A stretch of 64,000 nucleotides of DNA from Ophiobolus disseminans (taxonomy: Eukaryota > Ascomycota > Dothideomycetes > Pleosporales > Phaeosphaeriaceae). Both the position numbers and the translations under genes were made by a program. A model generated the notes under the pieces. That model saw only the letters and a program-made list of their open reading frames with translations, was not told where the DNA came from and searched no databases. Below are positions 10,374 through 21,354 of this stretch, in pieces; the first letter of the stretch is position 1; every line of letters begins with the position of its first letter. The DNA is taken from contig MU006222.1 of NCBI GenBank assembly GCA_010093685.1, forward strand, positions 744,001-808,000. The letters run 5' to 3'.

Positions 10374-11729
10374 ATGGTCCAACTCTACAACATAGCCCCA
10401 AGAACCACTCCACTAAAACCAAAACTACCACTCATGATGAACAACACGTCAATCCAGCAGCCCACACCTTCCCCCTCACACATGCCCTCTCTCAGACAAC
10501 CCGCCGTAGCATGCCAGAAGAGTGCATTCCGGCAAGATGCTCCTCCGCCGGCGCCTGATATGTTCCTCGACCTGTAAGTCTCCAAATCACTGCATCTGCC
10601 TATCAGCGTTAATAAAGCCGCAGCCTCCAAGGCCCAACCGTAACCCTCATCTTCACGCTCTCCCCCAACCAGCCCCAGCGCCGCTACACCCTGCCTATCG
10701 CACTACTCACGCTTCACTCGCGCTACTTCCGCGCGGAACTCGCTCGCTTGGTGAACGAAATGGAGTGCCTGGGCGCGAACAAGAAGCGCAAGATTGAGGA
10801 TATATCTACTGGTGATGAGGAGGATGTGAATGCGGAGAAAGAGAGAAAAGATAAAGAGATGGTTATGCATATCGAACACACCGACCACGCTATCTTTGGG
10901 CTCTTTCTGAAATTCATATACACGGGAAATTACACCGTAGACGTGGACGCGGTGGTTAGGCCAGCGAGTCAATCGCCGTATGCGAGTCCGGTGCTGGTGC
11001 CTGTTGTGCCGGTTAGTGTGCATGGTACGTCTCTTATATCGCCCTCTCACCCAAACAGGCCTACTTCCCAGCAACGTTCCGGTATTTGTGAGTGAACAGA
11101 TTGCTAACGCATATCTAGCATGGCTCCTCGCCCAGCGCCTCAGCTCCGTATCATTCATGAACCACGCGATACGGCACATCTACACCGGCGTGGGAAAGTT
11201 CTTCGCCCTCACGCCCGGGATGGTGGATTATGTGTGGATGGCTACCATGGTGCCGCGGTGCACTGCAGTCAAGCCTACCAAAAAAGAGGTCGAGAAAGAT
11301 GAAGCTGTGAAAATCGAGAAGGATGTGCCGCCGCCGCCGTATTCGCCGTCTTTATCTACTACTACCACCACTGCTGAAGTCCGAGTCGGAAACACACCCA
11401 CGCCCACATCCACACCAAAAACGGTATACACCCCCACTTCCGCACCACTCCCCTGCTCCCCCTTGCGCAAACTCCTCCTCGACTTCCTCGTCGTGCACTG
11501 GCCCAGCCACACATCGGGCCATGTCATCTCGCGCCTGCCGCACCAGCAAGGAGCGTGGAACGCCCTGTTCGACAAGCACGCTGATCTGCGGCGGGATTTG
11601 ATTTTCGGGCTGCAGGGGTGCGTGAAGATGGGTGCTGTGGAGGGGTATTTTGTGGGCATGGGTGTGGGTGGGGGAGTTGGGAGGGACGACGTGAGGGGTG
11701 TGAAGAGGGAGGTTGTGGTTTTGGGATAG
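10374..11729 (+). CDS. BTB/POZ-domain protein
   Basis: Exons 10374-10573, 10624-11024 and 11119-11729 give 403 residues. The first intron is GTAAGT...GCAG (50 nt), the second GTACGT...CTAG (94 nt). The N-terminal 60 residues are disordered and Pro-rich. The BTB-like core follows: LLQGPTVTLIFTL, then the ALLTLHSRYFRAELARL helix, an acidic/lysine insert, and the FGLFLKFIYTGNY strand-helix typical of BTB domains. A later helical part (WLLAQRLSSVSFMNHAIRHIY) resembles the region after the BTB core in related fungal proteins, and a Pro/Thr-rich linker and C-terminal helices end the protein. Function is unknown; BTB proteins usually act as dimerising adaptors, often for Cul3 ligases. It lies 176 bases after the broken BTB gene, so the two may be diverged tandem paralogues. 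Intron 2 could hide a small alternative exon. Confidence 0.75.
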
Positions 11730-12075
11730 GGAGGGTGGTATGGGGAGTTGGGAGTTATTGATTTAGGGTAAGGTGTGAGGAGTTGAGGGTTCAAGGGTGG
11801 GTATGGGAGTGTGAGGATATTTAGGGTAGGAGTTGAGGACATGGCGTTTGGAAGGGTAAAAGTTTGTTTGGTATTACTTCTGAATGCGGGAATGCACTCA
11901 TCTTCATCCATCGTTGTGCCAAATCCTGGCTATCCTTGGGGTATCATCCATCTTCAATCAGCTTCATTCCAGCCAAATGTCTCCACCAAAAGTCATTAAC
12001 GTCGTCTCAACTCAAACGCTACGCCACCTTGACGGCCTTCTACTTCTACAATAAGTTAGCATCTGATAAGTAGGG
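11730..12075. other. Convergent 3' flank
   Basis: This lies between the 3' end of the plus-strand BTB gene and the 3' end of the minus-strand orphan. G/T-rich sequence directly follows the BTB stop. No gene is seen. Confidence 0.5.
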
Positions 12076-13631
12076 CTAGATAACTTCAAGTACCTTGCGA
12101 GCGGGGATGTCAACCAGCTTGACTTCTCCAGGCAGTACTCGACGCACCATCATCACCACGGCAGTGTGCTGATACTCCTCGATATCGATGCTGCTCGAGA
12201 TTGAAGCCAGATCGTCGTCGTCGTCCTCATATTCATCACCACTGATATTGTGACCGCAAACACAACCTGTCGTCCGGGCGAACTCCCTCTTCAAATCCTC
12301 GTGGCTCTTCTTGAGCGTCTCCATAAGTGAATCTTCGACTGCATTAAGACAATTGCCCTCAAGAACTTGGAGCGGGCTCTGAACTGAGATCTGAGTTTGG
12401 GCTGGAATGGATGGGAGGGCTTTGCTGAGCTCGACTGGTCTGCCGTGTACCATGTCATTCTCCTTCTTGGTGGAGTCATCAGTGGTGGTGTCTTCGGAAA
12501 TAGCCTCTGGAGTAGTGTCTTCCTCAACAGGATGATAAGCGCTCATATCGTCGAGTGAGGTCTCAGTGATCGGTGCCATCATATCCATCGCCCGCCTATG
12601 GTTGCGGTTGTGATTGCGACGGTGGGAGGAGGGTACGGGAGCTGCGCGGGCGCAAGGCGGGGGAGGGTCTTGGATGCGGACGTTGGTATGTTCGGGGTTG
12701 ACCCTATACACAAAATTAGTCAACATATCGTCGGCGGACATGTCCGCAGTGAACGCGGACGCGACTGAGATATGTGGAGGCAGCGGCTGTGAGGTAGGTC
12801 TAAGAAACGTCAGGGGGGCTAACTTCTTAGCGGCTTTCTTGGTCTTGCTCCAGAAGCCCTTGGACTTGGGTGGGTCAGTATGGAGGCCTTCTTCGCGGAA
12901 CTTGCTCGTGACAGTCTCGCTCGAGGCTGCCGATTCCGGTGCAGCGTACGGTTGTGCCCAGCTGTATAAGTTGCGCTCGCGGGCAGGCTCCTGGATGACA
13001 GTATCGTAGTCGCTGTCAAAGACGCCATCATGCTGGGCTACCAGAGGGCTTCCAACACGCTCTCGATCCAGGGAAAGACCGAGGAGCTTGGCTGCTTTGG
13101 TAGGCGTGTTTGGAGGGAGAGAAGCCGATTCGATAGATGGCGGGGGTGGCATACGGGAAGAGGTGCGGAAGGGAACCTTGAAGCTATTCTTCTTGCTGCT
13201 TGAGACGGCGATACTAGACGTGGACGAGCTTTCGGTTGTTGAAGCCGGCGAAGCGCTGCGGGGAGCATGATCGTGGTCCGGAGATGACTGGGAAAAGTCG
13301 AACGGAAGTACAGAAGGTGGGTCTGTTGTAGTTAGAGCTGAGCGCGTTCGGGGTATAAGCGAAGACACGTACAGAACATCATCATAGACTGCGAGATCCC
13401 AAGGGCACTCTCGCTTTCCTGTCGGTGGGTGGCATCCGCGCCTTCCTGCGGGCTCGCGCTGCGGCCGAGGCCCACGTTGCTCCTGGCGCCACCAGTGACG
13501 GACTCAGATTGAACGAGATTTGGGGCAGTATTTGATCGGGGAACGCGTGACAAGCGATTGCGTGGACGCTGGCCGCCCACTCTGACCGCTGGTTGCCGGT
13601 TGGCGTAGAACTCCGCGTCCCGCATCACCAT
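12076..13631 (-). CDS. Low-complexity orphan protein
   Basis: The minus-strand exons 13373-13631 and 12076-13322 give 501 residues, joined by a 50 nt GTACGT...ACAG intron. The start MVMRDAEFYANRQP is chosen because it begins the stretch that is continuous with the long exon; the frame is open further upstream but that part looks untranslated. The protein is mostly disordered: Ser/Pro-rich, with basic patches (KSKGFWSKTKKAAKK around the middle), an acidic stretch near the C-terminus, and a short ordered tail (TAVVMMVRRVLPGEVKLVDIPARKVLEVI in part). I recognise no domain. The ordered C-terminal tail suggests conservation in related fungi. Confidence 0.7.
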
Positions 13632-14312
13632 TTTGAGCGACGAAATGTGGGGCGGGTTCGATAGACGTTTGAGTGGCAGGGTGCGGTGAGTGGTTGACGA
13701 TGCACTGGCGGATGTGAGGTGGTGCGGTCGCAGTTGCGATAGGTTGAAGGGCCTGAGGGCAGTCGCGTCAAACGTGGGTTTGTTGTTGTCGAGCCACCAG
13801 CAAACGCCCTGACAACCGGCGGTGAAAAGAGAAAGAGCGGCATCAACATGACGTAGCGGAGTAATAGAGTGAACGGGGGTGGGTGAAGAGAAAACAAGCA
13901 TTCATGTTACGGGCATTCATTACACATGTGGGTATCTTGATACGGGAAGAGCGAGAGGAAAGACATGAAGGAAGGAGCGACCACAGGTGACAAGACTTGC
14001 GAAGAAGAGCATTTGTAACCAAAACGCAGGGAAACCGACGGGTATATGACTCTTAGGAAATGTTTGTGCGGACCGTGAACCCCGAGGATCAACATGCGAC
14101 CATGCCTCTGTCATCCGTGTTACAGCCGCTCTGTACGCCGTGACCACTCCACTCAACATCACGTAACACAGTGGTCTTGCCTCAAGTACGGAAATGCCAG
14201 CAATCATGATCGAACACATGTAGAAAAAAGTCGCTTAACTCTAGTGTCACCTTCAACCATGGTCTCTGCGCATATGCTTCGTCACCCTCCTCAAGTGGCC
14301 TGCCATCTCCGC
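13632..14312. other. Intergenic, 0.7 kb
   Basis: This is the upstream region of the orphan gene at 12076-13631 and the 3' flank of the esterase gene. Short open frames on both strands have no supporting features. Confidence 0.4.
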
Positions 14313-17300
14313 CTAGGGGTCGGCATTGTCCTTCTTGTCGTTCGAACTCTCTGCAGTGAGTCTCGCGACCTGTTCACTCACCCCACTCCCACTTCGTACC
14401 GACACAGGCGAGGCTGGCGCGCTCTTATCGAAAGACTTACGTAGACCAACCTCGCTGATCTTCAAGGTTGGCGATACAGGGGGACTCGTCACTTGTCTTT
14501 CCTCGCCGAGCATGTTTGATGGTCCGCCTAGGGACTGTAGAGAATCTGGTTCAGGAGATGGTTTGCTCAACTTCCGGGACTTGGTACTTGGGCTCGCACC
14601 TAAACCACGATGAACCTCAATCGGCACCGGATCTGGGTGTCGAGCTAGGAAGTCGGCTATCTCTGCATCGCTAGTACCGTACCGGGGTGGGGTGGCCTGT
14701 GTTGGTAAGGTCGGACTCTTAGGGTTGATCTGCAAGAACTTCTGAATAGCAGTACGGTCGTCGTCGTCCTCTTCGTCGCTTGTGCCTCCGAAGTAAGCCT
14801 CCCAGTCCCCAGAGCCGATGCTTCGAGTGCTGTCCATTGTATTTACTCGTTTAGGGCCTCTCTTGACAATCTTCAACGGCGCCAGTTCGTCGGGGACTTC
14901 TCGCATCTCGCTATCGGTACGCTCGATCGGAGGTTGTATGCTTTCTTGTCCTTTGACATGCTCACCATCTTCCTTGACAGGAGCTTTCAAGCCTTGGGCG
15001 CGGTCAACGGCAGGTTCATACTCGTCTCTTGTTTGAGCCGAGTACGTGTCAGCAAAGTGCGTGTCGCAGAGATGCTTCACAACAGGCCACCCGTATGCAT
15101 TGGCGAACATGCGACGAACTATCATGTTGTTGTGCGCGTCAGGCTCCAAGCGGACAAGAACCTTGCGCCACGACAAGTCCTTGTGGTAAGCACGCGCAAT
15201 CTTCTCCTCCACGCGCATTTGGCCTTCGTCTGCGCTAGCTGTCGATCCTTGTGATGCAGTGCTGTCAGTTGAGAACGACCGTCCACCTGCTCTCTTCTTT
15301 GCGGGTGGTGGAGGAATATCTTCTGGATGGTAGACACGATCGTGAAATATTGTGCGTGCCCGTGATGATGGGTCTATAATCCATGACTGAGGAGGAACAG
15401 GTGGGTTGATGAGGTCGCCTGCCGACTCGAATATGGTAGTCTTCGGAGGCGCTCGCGATTTGGGGTTGTTGATGATAGAGTCGCCTCGGGTTGCTTGTGG
15501 TCTTTTTCTTTGATCTGCGGAATGCGAAGATGAGGCCTCTGATGTTGGAGCATCATCCTGGCCATCTTTGCCTATAGTCTGACTTCGGTTGAACATCTTC
15601 TTGTCTTTTGAAGTGTGTTTCCCGGTAGGTCGAATGTAGCTCCACCACTGCATCAGCGTGTTTTGTGGTTGGAAGTACTGATCTTCTGCGTCATCATCAT
15701 CGTCATTGTGCTTCTGGCCGTCCAAAAACGGATGTGCAGATGGTCCTGCCGCAGCCTGCGCCTCATCGTCCTGGTTCGTGATGTCTGCTCCCGGTAATGG
15801 CACCGTAGTATCGTCTCCATTGAAGGGAGGGGATACTGTGCCTTCGCTTTCGTCATCCGAAAACCCAACCCTCGAAGGACTCTGCGAGGGATTTTGTCCC
15901 GTCAGTTGACTGAACCCCCACACAGCCACGGTTCCAACAAGTCCATTCTCTCTACGCGCTTTCTCCACACGCTCTAGCCCTCTCCAGTCGAGAAAGAGGA
16001 GACAGCTTGTGCGGAGCGGAACGATACCATCATTGACCACGTTTGAGTATAGTGTGCGGTTTCGGAACATGCGCAGCACAACATGAGCTGGTCCGGTAGG
16101 AAGAATGCGAAGAAGTGGTTTCGCGCCTGGATCGTCATGATCGTGTTCATTAGCAGAGTTAGCGCCAAAAACACTGCTCATTGCGGACCAACCGCTCTTT
16201 GCTATCGTGGGCGTCCTCCATGTCAGTCCCAAGTCCTGCCCGGTCCTGCCGACTAGGCCGAAGTCCAAGGCGAACTTGACATACATAGGGTTCTCATTGC
16301 TGAGGCCCAGCATCGGCGAGGCCATGGCGATGAAGTTGATGGGTTTGATGGTTTCAAAGAATTTGGGCGAGTGTTTGTAGATATATGCAACGGCGTATGT
16401 TTGTACGAGGCCTCCCAGGGAATGACCAATGAAGCTGATGCTCGTGAACTTGTATGCGCGCCTCTTTCTCTGAACAGGTTGTTGTTGCACAGTGCTGCCA
16501 TTATGAGCAGGTATGCCTTCGTCTGGTCTATCTTTGGCAGGCGAAAAGGTGTTCGATATCTTCTGTCCGACAGAGGTCTTTACGGGGAGAAAGGGCTGGT
16601 CAGGATACGTGAGCCGCAACACGTACTTAGCGAGCCGCTTGCCAAGATACTGGATTCCACGCTCTGTCTTGATCACATTACCATTAAATCCTCGAACAAC
16701 GACCTCCTCTTCGTCATCGTCATCTTCCTCTCCTTTCTCTGGTATGTCGTCCTGACCACCAGACAGCGGGGCAGTCGAAGCGTCTTGGCCCTCCTGTGAA
16801 TGAGCCCCAGCGTGTTTCTGCTCCCGCTGCCGCTTTCTTCGGTCTTCACGAGCTTGTCTCGCTGTCGCATCAATGCTCTCCTTCAAGTATAGCATATCTG
16901 CACCCAGGTTACTGTGCAGACCGTGTGTCACAAGCACCAAGTGAATGTTCTTTTGCTTGCCATGGTGCTCAGGCTGTTCGTGGCTATCATCCCGGGACAT
17001 TGGTCGCTTGTGATGCTCCCCGTGCTCGGTCTCCGGCAGTCCAGGTTTGTTCCATAGAGCCGTGGTGTCCTCGACCACTAGTCTTATGGCCTTGGAATAG
17101 ACCCCCTTCGTTTGCGCCGGGTGGTTCGAAACGTGCTTCTTGCTACCCTGTTGGTGGTCTTGCACCTTGCCGGGCGTGCCCTGACTATTTCCTGTCACTG
17201 CCGTGAAGCCCAGGTCCAGCGACCGCTCATCACGTGCAACAAGGATCTCGTAGTTCACAGACGCCGAGTTGGAGAATATGATCTGCGAGGCGACCTCGAT

Positions 17301-17889
17301 GATCCAGGTGGCGCTCTTGGGCGATCCATCCTCGTTCCTGCTCTCGTCGCCCTGCCTGATGTGTTCCGGCACGGTCAGCTTCGTGTTCCAGGAGCCGCCA
17401 GCCTTGACATTGGGCTCAAACTCTGGGTTGCCGTATGTCTTCGCGTTATCGGCCTTCTTGTTCGGGTTGAAGGTAGAGGGGTAGGCCGAGACGTGGATGG
17501 TGTAGGGCCCGTGGAGGTAAGCGGCGCGCAGCGGTATAGCAGACGAGTTCCGTATGCGGACGTGCAGGAAGGCAGGCGAGGGCAGTATGCGGTCTTCGGA
17601 GGGCGTGTATGTGACGGTGTACCTGCATATAAAGTCTTAGCACTCCGTCCGAACTGACATGGGAAAGTTCCGCGGCGCCTCCATCCCCCGAAAAGCTCAC
17701 GTACCGGACCACCTCGCCCACCTTGACGCTGCCTGTCTGGTGCAGCAGCAGCATCTTGACGGCGTGCCTCCTCTCCGCTGCCAGCTGCTTCCGCGACCGT
17801 GTTCCGCACAGAAAGTACGAGGGCTCGGGTCGTGTGCGTCCCTCGTCTGGCGTTTGCGCGAGCTGGTAAGTGCGAGGCGTGAGCAGCAT
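14313..17889 (-). CDS. DUF676 lipase-like serine esterase
   Basis: The minus-strand exons 17705-17889 and 14313-17622 give 1,164 residues; the 82 nt intron is GTACGT...TGCAG and leaves Arg-Tyr in frame. The first 200 residues are a beta-rich region. The alpha/beta hydrolase part starts at VLVTHGLHSN (about residue 290) and reaches the nucleophile elbow GHSLGG (Ser about 463), followed by the FFETIKPINFIAMASPMLG block that defines the DUF676 family (yeast Rog1/Lpl1 type). An acidic insert of about 60 residues separates the two blocks. The C-terminal 450 residues are largely disordered but contain a conserved-looking WRKVLVRLEPDAHNNMIVRR block that may close the fold. The family includes lipid-droplet phospholipases and lipid regulators; the substrate here is not known. 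Confidence 0.85.
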
Positions 17890-18874
17890 CTAGTATTCTA
17901 GCAGCGGACTTAGCGGACGATGGTACGGCCAATGGCGGAATGCTCGCAAACGCGCGTCATAGGTCATCGACTGTCGCTGATCTAGCGACGCACCGGAGAT
18001 GCAGGGAAGGTGACTGTTGTCTCGATGTCTTTAGCCTGGGTGTCTTCGTGGTACCGTCAGCTCAGCGCGGCGTAGCTTGGGCGATGGATGCTGAGACTGC
18101 GTGGGGAGTGAAATGAAGGGCTTCCCAAGCTTCACGAGTTGTTCCCAATATGAGCGCCGTGTAGCAGTCACGATGCGCGCTCGCTTGGAGACATGCTCGT
18201 CATCTGCTCGTGTGGCCCCTTCTCTGGCACACCTCACGCGGCCATCTCATGCGTCTTCACATGACCGTTGCGCCCTGCTAAGGACTTCAAATGGTGTTGT
18301 GTTTATAACTCGACCCCAGAAACATTCTCGGCCCGAAGATGCACCCTCAAAACCCGAAGCCGCTACATCCTCACATCGTGGTTCGCCGTGTCATCCTGGG
18401 TCAGATCTCGGAATGCGCGTCAGCCGGTTCCGACTTCACCTACCGGTACGCTGCCGCCCTGTACTTTCAACTCCACGAGTCCGACATGCTGTTTTAGCTT
18501 CCACATTTTTAGATTATATCAACTCCTGGAGATACTCGCGATAACTTAACACCAGATACTACTGCCTGTAATGCAGTGGGTACCTCCAGGGTACCACTTC
18601 AAAGACGTGTCTCACCACCATTGTCTGCCTGAGTGCCTCTACGCATACTCATCGGTAATACACAGCTTTTGCGACATTTTCAGAAAGAGTACTTCATATC
18701 CGCCTTCTTCACTGTCTCATCCTATCATCATGACGTCGAAATATTTTCAAGTCCTTTAAAATGCCGTGCATTCATCTGTCTATGGGTATCTCTCTAGCCT
18801 GAAGCCAAACGCCATTTAAAGATCACTAGATTCCCTTCTCCAAATATATAATTTCCTCTTTGTCAAAATCCGCT
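17890..18874. other. Intergenic, 1 kb
   Basis: This is the upstream region of the esterase gene and the 3' flank of the RG-rich protein gene. No convincing gene, repeat or RNA is seen. Confidence 0.4.
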
Positions 18875-19765
18875 TCAAGCAGGTGAGCCTCCGTCACGAC
18901 CACCACGGCCAACTGAAGGTGAGCCAGGAGACCTTGGTCCTTGCCCACGACCACCGCGAGAGCCGCCCGACCCGCCCGAGTTCGGATTCAGCGGCGATGA
19001 TCGCTGGTCGCCTCCGCGGCGTCGAGGAGTGGAAGGAGCGCCGGGTGAAGCACCGGGGTTCTGACCACGACTGTCCAGCGAGTAACGCGAGGGAGGGCCT
19101 GGTGGCAATTAGCAAGATCCTGGTCATAAAGATGGGTGTATGACTTACTCTTCCGCTCCGGTGAGTCGAACACAGCTGGATCCTGGCCAACGTATTCTTC
19201 TTCGACACCTGTACAAATCAACTTCCATGCTACTCTTGCCAAGGCTATTAAACACTTACCATCCAAGATGTTCTCCTCGCCGCCAAGAGGCTCGCGGTTC
19301 GCAACGCGGCGGCGCTCCTCCTGCTCGATCTGGAGGTTCTGCCACTGGTAAGGCTGGAACTCGAGGGTGCCCTTTACTAGGTTGACGCGGCGACTAGCTC
19401 GAGCGCCTACTTCCCAGACAGAGAAGCCGGTCTGCGCGTCGAAGCGCGCCTCGTCGAAGGTGGTGCGAACCCACTTGTTCGGCACCGGGTTGATGCGGCG
19501 ATGGACGATGAACTGCCTCTGGTTGGGCTTGTTCCAGAGCTCTTGCGACCAGAAAGCCGTGACTGCAGTCCTGCCGTCCCCGCGCTGGCGAGTGTCCCTG
19601 GTGGGGGTAGCCCTGGTGAAGAGGTGATGTCATTGCCTGGTAGTAGAATGACAGAGGATCATGGTATACTTACTTCTGCTTGCCTGGAGAGTTGTGGCCC
19701 GAGAACCCCTTGCCTGGACCACCACCAGGTGGAGGTGGAGGAGGAGGTGCTGCTGCTGCCGACAT
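18875..19765 (-). CDS. Conserved fungal protein with RG/SG-rich tail
   Basis: The minus-strand exons 19674-19765, 19260-19612, 19149-19208 and 18875-19098 give 242 residues with all phases consistent. Donors are GTAAGT in all three introns. The protein starts with Ala and poly-Pro (PPPPPP) and a Gly-rich turn. A folded central part of about 110 residues follows, with AVTAFWSQELWNKPNQRQF, HRRINPVPNKWVRTTFDEAR and NLVKGTLEFQPYQWQNL. It ends in a Ser/Gly/Arg/Pro-rich tail with RGG-like steps. I do not recognise the family. The RG-rich tail would fit RNA or ribonucleoprotein contact, which is inference only. Confidence 0.78.
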
Positions 19766-21354
19766 GTCGAGGTTGATATGAGTATATGGTGTTACAAGGG
19801 GTGTCGAAGGTGTTCCGTATATACAGGTCTCGGAGTTGAGCAGTTGAGTCGTTGTCCTGCCAATGTCGATAGTTGAAGTTGCTGCTTGGATAGAGACTAC
19901 AAGAGGAGGATTGCCGACTCGTTATACTCTCCAAGGAATTAAGGCCTGCGTTTGCAACGGCAGGAAGCGGAGGTCACCCTGCCATTCCCTGACGTTTTTT
20001 TGGGACATGTTTGAAAGGAAAACGGCCACAGAATAGCTTCTTCGTTTGCACCTAGCAGTCCTAAGCCTTAGAGAAAGAGCAGACAGTTAGGAGGTGCGTT
20101 TGTACGGCGGGCATGTGCACCAGGAGGGACTAAGAGACGAAGAGGTGTGTGTTTGCAGACCCTGAGTACTTCCTTGGCTCTTGATTGACCACCATGGAGG
20201 CGGAGTTATGGGATGACTGGATGAGGAAGAGAGACAAGATTCCAGGCACACTTATAGTGTCTTGAGAGTAAGCTTGCTCAAGCTATGGATGTCGGCTTGA
20301 TCATGTCACGAGGCTTTGAACAAGCAGTTTCTGGGTCGATGTAGCGACCTGCTGTTTTCTCAACAACACTCAGCTTGGTGCTTTCCCGTCGAGACGCGAT
20401 TGTCGTTTCCACGTGAGCATGGGTGTGACAGGTTCACATCATCCCGATCAATGCAAGAACGACCATGCGGATCATGCCATAGTATTCTAGACATAAAGAT
20501 GGCGCCGCGCACTCTACCAGTCCGATCGAATTATGCAGGCAATCTACAAGCATGAACTCGTAGTGGAATCCACGCGGCGATTGCTGAATAAGTCTCACAT
20601 CGTACTGATAGGACTTGATCGCTTGATTGATAGCAGTACAACTTTGTCCGTAATGAATGTACATCATAGACAAGAAATCACATACAGTAGTAGTCTTCTT
20701 GTCAAGTTCTAGGTTGAAGTTCGTCAACAACACGTGAGCAAAAAGCAGTGGCCACACACTGGGTTAAGCGATGAGGGCATGACAAGAATAGCAGTAAGCT
20801 GGAGCAAAAAGAAGGGCAAAAAAATTGTTCGCGAATTTGGCGGTACTGGGAACTGTAGACATGTTAGGAATGTCTCAGACCTTCAAATTTTGGCACATAA
20901 CGTACTCGAACCCAGGCTGGCGCGGATAGTAGAACGGACTCTAAGAGTCCGCCAGCTCCACAACGCGACTATGACGTTGTTAGTGACATGGTTGGCAGGT
21001 GGTAATGGGTGTACTAACCGTCATACCACTAGACCATACCACCGTGGTATTTGGTGTTGATGGCAAATTTTCAATCTGGTTGTATTATCAAATGTGCAGA
21101 AAAACTGGACACCAAATCTCTGGGAGACTTGGAAAATCAGAGCAAGATGCCGGTCGCACTAGAAGATTTTGATCAAAGGCGGGGCAGGTGAATGATGATC
21201 TGTGCGTCACGCTAATGGTGGGGTACCCCGTTCTTGCATACCGTCGAATAATATTTGAACACTCTTACTTACTAACTGCTCAGAGCCTCGGAGTTTTGAG
21301 CCTAGTGTTCCCTGCACCTGCACCTCCACCTGCACTTAGCGCGTCGCTAACATT
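19766..21354. other. Intergenic, 1.6 kb, with hairpins and tRNA-like boxes
   Basis: No convincing coding frame is present. Two structured stretches stand out. Nested inverted repeats lie at 20916-20956, and a 15-base palindrome ATACCAC-C-GTGGTAT lies at 21036-21050. On the minus strand a tRNA A-box-like sequence (21021-21036) and a B-box-like sequence (20901-20914) flank the hairpins, but no cloverleaf can be folded. Confidence 0.4.
20916..20956. repeat. Nested inverted repeat
   Basis: The outer arms GCTGGC (20916-20921) and GCCAGC (20951-20956) enclose an inner perfect hairpin GGACTCT/AGAGTCC (20936-20950). Function is unknown. It sits between tRNA-like A and B boxes on the minus strand. 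Confidence 0.6.

Noticed and set aside
11025..11118. Possible micro-exon inside intron 2 of the BTB gene
   Set aside because: Flanking sites give phases that do not join the neighbouring exons, and the first sub-intron would be only 34 nt.
14326..17206. Several plus-strand open frames opposite the esterase gene
   Set aside because: They are antisense shadows of a GC-rich coding region; no splice logic, no domain pattern.
20734..21060. 108-codon plus-strand frame
   Set aside because: Overlaps the hairpin/tRNA-like stretch and has no protein-like features.
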